From: CAVRQM01 sp963756975
GTDB taxonomy: Bacteria > Pseudomonadota > Alphaproteobacteria > Acetobacterales > Acetobacteraceae
DNA: 64,000 nt
Direction: 5' to 3'
Assembly (NCBI GenBank): GCA_963756975.1
Contig: CAVWPS010000002.1
Location: forward strand, 682,001 to 746,000
Shown piece after piece: positions 55,369 through 63,349 of the stretch. The notes below the pieces were generated by a model. That model had not been told where the DNA came from, ran no database searches, and saw nothing but the letters and a program-made list of their open reading frames with translations. The position numbers were made by a program, and so were the translations under genes. Positions within the stretch are counted from its first letter, which is position 1. Each line of letters opens with the position of its first letter.

Positions 55369-56423
55369 TCCGCGCCCCGCGCAGCGCCGCGAACAGGGCG
55401 AAGAACGCGTCGTCGGTCGGCTGGTAGTCGAGAAAGCCGAGCCGGCGGCTTTTGCTCATGTCGGTCACCACCTCGATCGGCCGGCCGAGGTCGGCATCGG
55501 TGTGCCAGGCCGAGGCCAGCCGGTTCAGATCGGGTTCGGCGAGGTTGTGCTTGCGCGCGATCTCCGCCCATTTCGGTGCCGCATCGGCGAGCTGCCCCTC
55601 CAGCGGTGTCGCGTGGCCGGGGTACGGCGCCGGCTCCAGGCCGAACCAGCCGGCGAGGCGCGACCACATCCATTGCCAGCGGAAGATGTCGCCATCGACG
55701 ACGTTGAACGCCTGATCGCGCGCGGACGGCGTGATCGACGCCCACTCCAGATGCCGCGCGAGCAGGTGCGCGTCGGTCATGTCGGTCAGGCCGCTCCACT
55801 GCGCCGGCGAGCCTGGGAAACAGGAACGGCATCCCCGTCTCCCGGCACAGCGTCGCGTAGGCGGCGAGCGTCACGCCCATGTTCATCGCGTTGCCGAGCG
55901 CGTAGCCGATGATGGTGTGCGGGCGATGCACGCTCCACCCGAAACCGTCCCTCGCTGCGGCGGCGAAAACCTCGTCTTCCTGGGCGTAGTAGAAGTTTTC
56001 GATGTCCAGGCGCGGCTGTTCCTCGCGGAACGGCGTCGCGGGCAGGACGCCTTTCCCGTACGCCTCGAACGGGCCGAGGTAGTGCTTTAGGCCGGTCACG
56101 AGGGCGACGTGCCCGACGCTGCCGCCGGGCGACAGCGCGTCGAGCAGGTTGCGGACCATGCCGGCGTTGACGCGGATGTTTTCGGCCTCGGTCGGCTGGC
56201 GCATCCAGGTCGCGAGGAAGACGTGGGTCGGGCGCAACTCGTGCAGCGCCTGCCGGAGCGATTCCGGGTCCAGCAGGTCGGCCGCGACCGGTTGCAGGCC
56301 GTCGATGTCGTGCGGCGGACGCCGTGCGAGGCCGGCGACGTTCCAGCCCTGACTGAGCAGATGGCGGGCGAGGTTGTTGCCGACGATGCCGCTTACGCCG
56401 GCGATCAGGGCCGTGCGGGTCAT
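55358..56423 (-). pseudogene. NAD(P)-dependent epimerase/PRISE-like SDR, frameshifted at two-thirds
   Basis: The N-terminal part (ALIAGVSGIVGNNLARHLLSQ, GLARRPPHDIDGLQP, HVALVTGLKHYLGPFEAYG, then FYYAQEDEVF and VHRPHTIIGYALGNAMN) matches atypical SDRs of the progesterone 5-beta-reductase/iridoid synthase-like (PRISE) kind. At about 55812-55820 the frame breaks at TTTCCCAGG; one base later the other frame reads PGSPAQWSGLTDMTDAHLLA, then FNVVDGDIFRWQWMW and LGFLDYQPTDDAFFALF to 55358. One C removed restores the protein. It overlaps tag by 11 bases tail to tail and the cupin gene by ATGA. Confidence 0.8.
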
Positions 56424-56950
56424 GGTGTTACGAACTCCGTCTTGAATGTGGCGGCGAGCGCGCCCGCCTTGGCACGGCGCGCCGCGAGGTCGTCCGGGCT
56501 GAGGGCCGGCGGCGGCGACACGCGGCTGTCGACCGGATCGCCGATCGCGAGGAAGTATTCGTCCTGACCGGCCGGCGCGCACAGACAAAGGGTGCGGGCC
56601 GGTTTGCCCGAGACGTTCTTAAAGCTGTGCGGGGCGTTGGCCGGGATGTTGACCGTCGAGCCGGCGGATACGGTCTGCGTTCGCCCGCGAAAGGTGAAGG
56701 CCAGTTCGCCTTCGAGCAGCGTGAACATCTCTTCGAAATCATGGCGATGAGGCGGTGGCCCGCTGCCGGCAGGAATGAGCATGTCGAACAGGCAGTATTG
56801 TCCGGCGGTGTCCGAGCCGTCGACGAGGATGGTGTAGGTGCCGCCGCCGATCGAGACGCGCCGCAGGCTGGATTGGTCGGGGTCGGCGACGGTGAGCGCC
56901 CGGTTCGGATCATCGGACGGGATGGGCGACGGCTCGGATTGATCGGTCAA
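56420..56950 (-). CDS. Cupin-domain protein
   Basis: A 176-residue single-cupin protein. The metal-binding motif 1 is PPPHRHDFEEMFTLLEGELAF (His, His, Glu) and motif 2 is PANAPHSFKNVSG (His). Small cupins of this type bind a metal and may be enzymes or sensors; the substrate is not evident. The start is taken as TTG 56950 (LTDQSEPSPIP) because earlier in-frame codons run into the preceding gene and look non-coding; this start is uncertain. The stop overlaps the epimerase start. Confidence 0.78.
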   Translation of the reverse strand: MTDQSEPSPIPSDDPNRALTVADPDQSSLRRVSIGGGTYTILVDGSDTAGQYCLFDMLIPAGSGPPPHRHDFEEMFTLLEGELAFTFRGRTQTVSAGSTVNIPANAPHSFKNVSGKPARTLCLCAPAGQDEYFLAIGDPVDSRVSPPPALSPDDLAARRAKAGALAATFKTEFVTP

Positions 56951-56990
56951 TGACAGGTTCCGTGATGCGATTGCGAAGTAGACGCGAAGC

Positions 56991-57641
56991 CTAGCTGTAG
57001 CGTTCCTCGGCCCACGGATCGGCATTGTTGTTGTAGCCGCGCGTCTCCCAGAAGCCGGGCTGGTCGACGGCGGAGAACTCGATCCGCTTGATCCATTTCG
57101 GCGACTTCCAGAGGTACAGCTTCGGGATCACGACCCTGACCGGACCGCCATGCTCGCGGCTCAATGGCTTGCCGTCCCACAGATGCGCCAGCATGGCGTC
57201 GGGGGCGGCGAACTGATCGAGGCGGACGTTCGTCAGGTAGCCGTCGTGGCTGAGGAACAGGACGTGCAGCGCCTCGTCCTTCGGCTCGACCAGGTCCAGC
57301 AGCACCGATGTGCTCACACCGCGCCAGGAATTGTCGTAGCGGGACCACTGCGTCACGCAGTGGATGTCCGACACCTCGTCCATTTGCGGCAGCGCGTTGT
57401 AGGCCGTCCAGTCGAGCGTCACCGGCCGGCGGACCGCGCCGCCGATCTCGAGCCTGAACTCGCGCTCGCCGATCGCGGGCTGTTCGCCGAGGTCCAGCAC
57501 CGGGAAGCCGTGGGTCAGCGTCTGCCCCGGCGGCAGGCGGTCGCGATCGGGGTCGCCGTGATGTCCGGTGAGCAAGCGGCCCTGCGCGGCCCATTCCTGC
57601 TTCTTGGCGACGAATTTGTCGCGCTTGGTCTCGTCATTCAT
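56991..57641 (-). CDS. Molybdopterin-dependent oxidoreductase (sulfite oxidase-like fold)
   Basis: A 216-residue protein with the sulfite-oxidase molybdopterin fold. The Mo-coordinating Cys is in VSDIHCVTQWSRYDNSWRG, and LSREHGGPVRVVIPKLYLWK and FWETRGYNNNADPW are typical of this family. It has no signal peptide, unlike MsrP/YedY, so it belongs to the cytosolic branch of unknown substrate. It starts at ATG 57641 and overlaps the upstream tetR gene by 8 bases. Confidence 0.87.
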   Translation of the reverse strand: MNDETKRDKFVAKKQEWAAQGRLLTGHHGDPDRDRLPPGQTLTHGFPVLDLGEQPAIGEREFRLEIGGAVRRPVTLDWTAYNALPQMDEVSDIHCVTQWSRYDNSWRGVSTSVLLDLVEPKDEALHVLFLSHDGYLTNVRLDQFAAPDAMLAHLWDGKPLSREHGGPVRVVIPKLYLWKSPKWIKRIEFSAVDQPGFWETRGYNNNADPWAEERYS

Positions 57642-58254
57642 CGCTGGTGCCCCGGGCTGCGACGACGCCCGCGAGATGGCGGCGGCCGGCCTCCAGCACC
57701 TCGGTCGCGAGGGCCGGGTCGGCGGCGCCGATGCCGCGCGCGACCGCCATCGTGCCGACCATGTTGGCCAGAAGCACGATCGCGGTTTCGCGCTCGGAAC
57801 AGGTCGTGTCGGGGCCGTCGTGCGGCAGACAGGCGGTCATCGTCTCCACGAAACGCTCGATGCCGTGGGCGTAGGCTTCCTGCATCTCATGGCCCTGCCG
57901 CGCCGCGTCGACCGCCAGCGTCGCCGTGGGGCAGCCCGCGCCGGGGGAATCGAACTGCTCGGGGGAGAGGTAATTCCGCAGGAACGCCTGCAGCGCCGCC
58001 GTGCGGTCGCCCCGGTCGTCCTGCAGCGACTGTTCCAACTGCACGGCACCGCAGGCGAACGCCGACGCGCAGGCTTCGGCGGCCAGGGCGCTCTTGGATT
58101 CGAAGTGATTGTAGAAGCCGCCATGGGTGAAGCCCGCCGCCTTCATCAGGTCGGCGACGCCCACGCCATCGACGCCCCGTTCGCGAAACACGCGCGAGGC
58201 GGTGTCGATGATGGCCTGCCGGTTCCGCGTGGCCTGTTCCTTCGGCACGCCCAT
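57634..58254 (-). CDS. TetR-family repressor, divergent from RND pump
   Basis: A 206-residue regulator. The helix-turn-helix reads GVDGVGVADLMKAAGFTHGGFYNHFESK; the C-terminal domain includes SPGAGCPTATLAVDAARQG and IVLLANMVGTMAVARG, matching NemR/AcrR-like regulators. It is transcribed away from the efflux genes, with inverted repeats in the 133-base gap, so it likely represses both itself and the pump. The Mo-enzyme, cupin and epimerase genes follow it on the same strand and may share its control. Confidence 0.88.
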   Translation of the reverse strand: MGVPKEQATRNRQAIIDTASRVFRERGVDGVGVADLMKAAGFTHGGFYNHFESKSALAAEACASAFACGAVQLEQSLQDDRGDRTAALQAFLRNYLSPEQFDSPGAGCPTATLAVDAARQGHEMQEAYAHGIERFVETMTACLPHDGPDTTCSERETAIVLLANMVGTMAVARGIGAADPALATEVLEAGRRHLAGVVAARGTSDE

Positions 58255-58292
58255 GATTTTCCGCCCCGCCCCTTGCCGCCGTCGATGACAGC

Positions 58293-58338
58293 CATCATTG
58301 TGTTAGCGAACAATGATGACCATCATCGATACAATGGT
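58293..58338. promoter_or_regulatory. Probable operator for the TetR-family repressor
   Basis: A perfect 9-bp inverted repeat, CATCATTGT (58293-58301) and ACAATGATG (58310-58318) with an 8-base spacer, is followed by a second imperfect dyad ACCAT/ATGGT (58319-58323 with 58334-58338). A TACAAT at 58330-58335 resembles a -10 box for the pump operon. The patch is AT-rich within GC-rich DNA, and its size fits TetR-dimer operators. Confidence 0.72.
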
Positions 58339-58387
58339 TATCACCTCTCCCGGCCGCAAGCGACCGCCGCCATCAGGATATAAGATC

Positions 58388-59659
58388 ATGAACGAGCTCA
58401 GGACGTCTTTGTTCGAAGCGCCGCACGAATCCCGCTCGGAGCAGTCCCGCCGCTCCGGCCGCCGGGGCTGGCTGACGGCGACCGTGCTGGCCGGAATCGT
58501 GGCTGTCGGCGTCGCGGGTTATGTCGTCGCCGGGGATGTCGCCGCACCTGCTCCCGCCCAAGCGGCACAGGCGGCGCCGGCCGGCGTTCCCGTGACGGTC
58601 GCCACGGTCGAGCGGCGGGACAGCCCGGTCTGGACCGATTTTTCGGGCCGGATGGAGGCGGTCGGCCGTGTCGCGGTTCGCCCCCGCGTGCAGGGCCCGA
58701 TCGTGGCGGCACACTTCCACGAGGGCGCGCTGGTGCACCGGGGCGACCTGCTGTTCACCATCGACCCCGAGCCGTATCAGGCCGAGGTCGACCGGCTGGA
58801 GGCGCAGTTGAGCGCCGCCGCCGCCCGGCTGTTGCTGGCGGACCGGCAGCAGAAGCGCGGCATCCAGCTCGGCGGGCTGAACGACCTCGCCCGCAGCGAC
58901 GTCGATGCGCGGATCAACGAGTATCGCGCGGCGGAGGCGAACGTGCGCGCGGCGGCGGCATCGCTCCGGACGGCGCAGCTGAACCTCAGCTACACCGAGG
59001 TGCGGGCGCCGATCACCGGGCGCGCCGGCCGGATCGAAGTGACGCCGGGCAATCTTGTCGACGCCGGAGCGGCGGCACCGGTGCTGACGACGCTGGTGTC
59101 GGTCGACCCGATCTACGCGAGCTTCGACGCCGATGAGCGTTCGGTCGCCGATGCCGTGTCGGGCCTGCCGCCCGGCGGCGATCTGGCCGACGCGATCGCC
59201 AAAATCCCGGTCCGGATGGGCACGCTGAACGCGGAAGGCACGCCGTTCACGGGCCGGCTGCAGCTGGTGGACAACCTCGTCGACACCGGCTCGGGCACGG
59301 TGCGGGTGCGGGCCGTGTTCGACAACGCGGACGGCCATTTGATGCCGGGGCAGTTCGCGCGCCTGCGCCTCGGCCGCGCCAAGCCGGAGCCGTCGATCGC
59401 GATCGACGAGCGCGCGATCGGCACCGACCAGGACCGCCGGTTCGTCATGGTGGTCGGCGCCGACAACACGGTTTCGGTGCGCCAAGTCGTGCTCGGTCCG
59501 GATTCGAACGGCTTGCGGATCGTGACCGCCGGCCTGAACCCGGGCGAGCGGATCGTGGTCGACGGGCTGCAGCGGGTCCGGCCCGGATCGCTGGTGGCCC
59601 CGACCGAGGCGAACCGCGCCGACCTGTCCGGCGGCAGGACCGCCCTGGCCGCGCAATGA
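58388..59659 (+). CDS. RND efflux periplasmic adaptor (MexE-like)
   Basis: A 423-residue membrane-fusion protein: an N-terminal membrane anchor (GWLTATVLAGIVAVGVAGYVV), lipoyl halves (AVRPRVQGPIVAAHFHEGAL; LSYTEVRAPITGRAGRI), a helical hairpin (LEAQLSAAAARLLLADRQQ), and a beta-barrel with MPGQFARLRLG. Closest in style to MexE/BpeE adaptors. ATG 58388 has AGGA upstream; the extension to 58313 would overlap the operator. It overlaps the pump gene by four bases. Confidence 0.92.
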   Translation: MNELRTSLFEAPHESRSEQSRRSGRRGWLTATVLAGIVAVGVAGYVVAGDVAAPAPAQAAQAAPAGVPVTVATVERRDSPVWTDFSGRMEAVGRVAVRPRVQGPIVAAHFHEGALVHRGDLLFTIDPEPYQAEVDRLEAQLSAAAARLLLADRQQKRGIQLGGLNDLARSDVDARINEYRAAEANVRAAAASLRTAQLNLSYTEVRAPITGRAGRIEVTPGNLVDAGAAAPVLTTLVSVDPIYASFDADERSVADAVSGLPPGGDLADAIAKIPVRMGTLNAEGTPFTGRLQLVDNLVDTGSGTVRVRAVFDNADGHLMPGQFARLRLGRAKPEPSIAIDERAIGTDQDRRFVMVVGADNTVSVRQVVLGPDSNGLRIVTAGLNPGERIVVDGLQRVRPGSLVAPTEANRADLSGGRTALAAQ

Positions 59660-62600
59660 ACATCTCGCGGTTCTTCATCGACAGGCCGGTGTTCGCCGGC
59701 GTGCTGTCGGTGCTCATCTTCGTCTCGGGGCTGCTGGCACTCGGCGGGCTGCCGATTTCGGAATACCCCGAAGTCGTGCCGCCGCAAGTCGTGGTGCGCG
59801 CCAACTACCCCGGCGCCAGCCCGAAGGTGATCGCCGAGACGGTGGCCACACCGATCGAGGAGCAGATCAACGGGGTCGAGGGCATGCTGTACATGTACAG
59901 CCAGGCCACGACCGACGGGCTGATGACGCTGACGGTCACGTTCAAGCTCGGCACCAACCCCGATCAGGCGCAGCAACTGGTGCAGAACCGCGTCGCACAG
60001 GCCGAGCCGCGCCTGCCGGACGCGGTGCGCGCGCTGGGTGTGACGACGATCAAAAGCTCGCCCGACCTGATGATGGTCGTCCATCTGTTCTCGCCGGACG
60101 GGCGCTACGACGCCGCGTATCTGCGCAACTACGCCGTGTTGCACGTGAAGGACCGGCTGGCGGCGATCGACGGTGTCGGCGACGTGCAGCTGAACGGCTC
60201 CGGCGATTACGCGATGCGCGTCTGGCTCGACCCGCAGAAGATGGCCGAGCGCGGCCTGTCCGCGTCCGACGTGGTGGCGCAGATCAGGGCGCAGAACATC
60301 CAGGCGGCGGCGGGCGTGATCGGGTCGTCGCCGAACGTTCCCGGCCTCAGCACGCAGCTGTCGATCAACGCGCAGGGACGGCTGACCAGCGTCGAGGAGT
60401 TCGACGACATCGTCGTCCATGTCGCGGCCGACGGTGCCGTGACACGTCTGCGCGACGTCGCACGGACCGAGCTCGGCGCCAGCGACTATTCGCTGCGGTC
60501 CCTGCTGGACAACAAGACCGCCGCCGCCGCCGTCGTGTTCCAGTCGCCGGGATCGAACGCGATCCAGATCGCCGACCACGTTCGCGCCGCGATGGAAGAA
60601 ATCAGGCAGACGATGCCGGACGGCGTCACCTACGAGATCGTCTACGACACGACGCAATTCGTGCGCGCGTCGATCTCGGCCGTCGTGCACACGCTGCTCG
60701 ACGCGATCCTGCTCGTCGTGCTGGTCGTGATCCTGTTCCTGCAGACGTGGCGCGCGTCGATCATCCCGCTGGTCGCGGTGCCGATCTCCGTCGTCGGCAC
60801 GTTCGCCGCCATGCACGTGCTCGGCTTCTCGATCAACGCGCTCAGCCTGTTCGGGCTGGTGCTGGCGATCGGCATCGTGGTCGACGACGCGATCGTCGTG
60901 GTCGAGAACGTCGAGCGCAACATCGAGGCGGGGTACACCCCGCTCGAAGCCGCGCACCGCGCGATGCGGGAGGTGTCGGGGCCGATCGTGGCGATCGCGC
61001 TGGTGCTGGTCGCGGTGTTCGTTCCGCTCGCGTTCATCAGCGGATTGACCGGGCAATTCTACCGCCAGTTCGCGCTGACGATCGCGATGTCGACCGTGAT
61101 TTCCGCGATCAACTCGCTGACGTTGTCGCCGGCGCTGGCCGCGTTGCTGCTGCGTCCGCACGGGGCCAAGAAGGATTTGCTGACGCGCATCCTGGACGGC
61201 GCGCTCGGCTGGCTGTTTCGCGGCTTCAACCGGTTTTTCGGCGCCAGTGCCGTCGCCTACAGCTCCGGCGTCACGCGCGCGATCTCCCGCAAATCCGTGA
61301 TGATGGTCGTCTATATCGGGCTGGTCGGACTGGCGTTCGTGCTGTTCCGCGCGGTGCCCGGCGGGTTCGTCCCGCTGCAGGACAAGCAGTATCTGGTCAG
61401 CTTCGCGCAGCTGCCGAACGGCGCCACGCTCGACCGCACCGACGACGTGATCCGCAAGATGGGCGACATCGCGCTGAAGCAGCCGGGGGCGGAGCACACC
61501 GTCCAGTTTCCCGGCCTCTCGATCCAGGGTTTCACCAACAGCTCCAACGCCGGGATCGTGTTCGTGGCCGAGACGCCGTTCGACCAGCGCACGACGCCGG
61601 ACCTGACCGGCAACGCGATCGCGGCGTCGCTGAACCAGAAATACGCGTCCATTCCGGGCGCCTACATCGCCGTCTTCCCGCCGCCGCCCGTGCAGGGCCT
61701 GGGGACGATCGGCGGGTTCAAGCTGCAGATCGAGGATCGCGCGGGCCTCGGCTACGAGGCGCTCGACGCGGCGACCAAGGCATTCCTCGCCGAGGCCGCG
61801 AAGGCACCGGAATTGGGGCACCTGTTCAGCGGCTACGAGATCAACGTGCCGCAGATCTACGTCGATATCGACCGCACGCGGGCGCAGCAGCTCGGCGTCG
61901 CGGTGACCGACGTGTTCGACACGCTGCAGATCTATCTCGGCTCGCTCTACGTGAACGACTTCAACGTATTCGGCCGGACGTACTCGGTCCGCGTGCAGGC
62001 GGACGCGCGGTTCCGCGCGCATCAGGAGGATATCGGCAAGCTGAAGGTGCGGTCGGCATCGGGTGCCATGATCCCGCTCTCGGCGTTGTTGCGGATCAAG
62101 CAGAGCGCCGGGCCGGAGCGCGCGATGCGCTACAACGGTTTCCTGTCGGCCGACGTGAACGGCGGGGCCGCACCCGGCTTCTCCACTGGCCAGGCGCAGG
62201 CGGCGATCGCGCGGGTCGCGGCGGTCGCGTTGCCGAAGGGCTTCGCCTACGAGTGGACGGACCTCACGTACCAGCAAATCCTCGCGGGCAACTCGGCGGT
62301 CGTCGTGTTCCCGGTGGCGTTGCTGCTGGTGTTCCTGGTGCTGGCGGCACAATACGAAAGTCTCACGCTGCCGCTCGCGATCATCCTGATCGTGCCGATG
62401 GGATTGCTGGCCGCGTTGACGGGCGTCTGGCTGACGCATGGCGACAACAACGTGTTCACGCAGATCGGGCTGATCGTGCTCGTCGGGCTGTCGGCGAAGA
62501 ACGCCATCCTGATCGTGGAATTCGCGCGGGAACTGGAGTTCGCCGGCCGCTCGCCGATTGAGGCCGCGATCGAGGCGAGCCGGTTGCGGTTGCGCCCGAT

Positions 62601-62865
62601 CCTGATGACGTCGCTGGCGTTCATCATGGGTGTCGTGCCGCTCGCGATCTCGACCGGTGCGGGGGCGGAGATGCGGCGCGCGATGGGCGTCGCCGTGTTC
62701 TCCGGCATGATCGGCGTCACCGCGTTCGGGCTGTTCCTGACGCCGGTGTTCTACGTCCTGCTGCGCCGCCTCGCCGGCAACCGGCCGCTGAAGCAGCACG
62801 CGGGACACGCGGTCATCGCGGAGCCGCACGCGCCATCAGGCGCCGTTCCCGCCGGTGCCGACTAG
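59656..62865 (+). CDS. RND multidrug efflux pump (MexF/AcrB-like)
   Basis: A 1,069-residue inner-membrane proton antiporter of the HAE-1 family. FFIDRPVFAGVLSVLIF starts it; the proton-relay Asp pair is in LVLAIGIVVDDAIVVVENVER, the Lys in LIVLVGLSAKNAILIVEFARE; GRYDAAYLRNYAVLHVKDRL and GVGDVQLNGSGDYAMRVWLDP are porter-domain landmarks. Works with the upstream adaptor and an outer-membrane channel not encoded in the window. The 3' end overlaps the DUF4188 gene by 30 bases. Confidence 0.95.
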   Translation: MNISRFFIDRPVFAGVLSVLIFVSGLLALGGLPISEYPEVVPPQVVVRANYPGASPKVIAETVATPIEEQINGVEGMLYMYSQATTDGLMTLTVTFKLGTNPDQAQQLVQNRVAQAEPRLPDAVRALGVTTIKSSPDLMMVVHLFSPDGRYDAAYLRNYAVLHVKDRLAAIDGVGDVQLNGSGDYAMRVWLDPQKMAERGLSASDVVAQIRAQNIQAAAGVIGSSPNVPGLSTQLSINAQGRLTSVEEFDDIVVHVAADGAVTRLRDVARTELGASDYSLRSLLDNKTAAAAVVFQSPGSNAIQIADHVRAAMEEIRQTMPDGVTYEIVYDTTQFVRASISAVVHTLLDAILLVVLVVILFLQTWRASIIPLVAVPISVVGTFAAMHVLGFSINALSLFGLVLAIGIVVDDAIVVVENVERNIEAGYTPLEAAHRAMREVSGPIVAIALVLVAVFVPLAFISGLTGQFYRQFALTIAMSTVISAINSLTLSPALAALLLRPHGAKKDLLTRILDGALGWLFRGFNRFFGASAVAYSSGVTRAISRKSVMMVVYIGLVGLAFVLFRAVPGGFVPLQDKQYLVSFAQLPNGATLDRTDDVIRKMGDIALKQPGAEHTVQFPGLSIQGFTNSSNAGIVFVAETPFDQRTTPDLTGNAIAASLNQKYASIPGAYIAVFPPPPVQGLGTIGGFKLQIEDRAGLGYEALDAATKAFLAEAAKAPELGHLFSGYEINVPQIYVDIDRTRAQQLGVAVTDVFDTLQIYLGSLYVNDFNVFGRTYSVRVQADARFRAHQEDIGKLKVRSASGAMIPLSALLRIKQSAGPERAMRYNGFLSADVNGGAAPGFSTGQAQAAIARVAAVALPKGFAYEWTDLTYQQILAGNSAVVVFPVALLLVFLVLAAQYESLTLPLAIILIVPMGLLAALTGVWLTHGDNNVFTQIGLIVLVGLSAKNAILIVEFARELEFAGRSPIEAAIEASRLRLRPILMTSLAFIMGVVPLAISTGAGAEMRRAMGVAVFSGMIGVTAFGLFLTPVFYVLLRRLAGNRPLKQHAGHAVIAEPHAPSGAVPAGAD

Positions 62866-63327
62866 GCGTTTGGCTGCGGTCGCGCGGTGACCTCTGGCCG
62901 GGAATAGCGACCCGGCCAGACCGAGCCCGTGGCGCGGCATGTTGACGTAGATCGTCTCGAGGTTGCCGGCGGGGACGACGTAGGTTTCGTGCCAGATGCC
63001 GACATCGCCGTTGGTGCCGACACTGCGGTTGAACGCCTGCCACGCCGGCAGGTGCGCCTTATTCGAGGAATGGGCGTACGCCTGCAGATGCGCGGCACTT
63101 TTCCAGTATTGCTGCGACCACAGGTTCCGCAGCCCGAAATGGCCGGTGGCCGACAGCAGGCCGAGTTCCGGATGCCGCGCCAACTCCCGCAGCATCTTCG
63201 GCATCGCGATCATCACCGGAAACCACTTCCAGACTTTCCAGAGCTTGTTGATCCGCATGCCGATGAGGAACACGACGACGCCCTCCTCGACTTCGGCGCA
63301 GACCCGCTCGTTCACGATCTCAACCAA
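62836..63327 (-). CDS. DUF4188 family protein
   Basis: A 163-residue protein of the DUF4188 family (VVFLIGMRINKLWKVWKWFP, MLRELARHPELGLLSATGHF, LWSQQYWKSAAHLQAYAHS, then VGIWHETYVVPAGNLETIY). It resembles ferredoxin-like alpha/beta monooxygenase folds related to phenylacetaldoxime dehydratases; the biochemical role is not settled. Tail-to-tail with the RND pump. Confidence 0.85.
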   Translation of the reverse strand: MVEIVNERVCAEVEEGVVVFLIGMRINKLWKVWKWFPVMIAMPKMLRELARHPELGLLSATGHFGLRNLWSQQYWKSAAHLQAYAHSSNKAHLPAWQAFNRSVGTNGDVGIWHETYVVPAGNLETIYVNMPRHGLGLAGSLFPARGHRATAAKRLVGTGGNGA

Positions 63328-63349
63328 AGCGATCTCCCCTCAGGCGCCG

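Noticed and set aside
59113..62829. A 1,238-codon minus-strand frame opposite the RND genes
   Set aside because: Composition is an Arg/His/Asp-rich shadow with no domains; the plus strand encodes an unmistakable RND pump.
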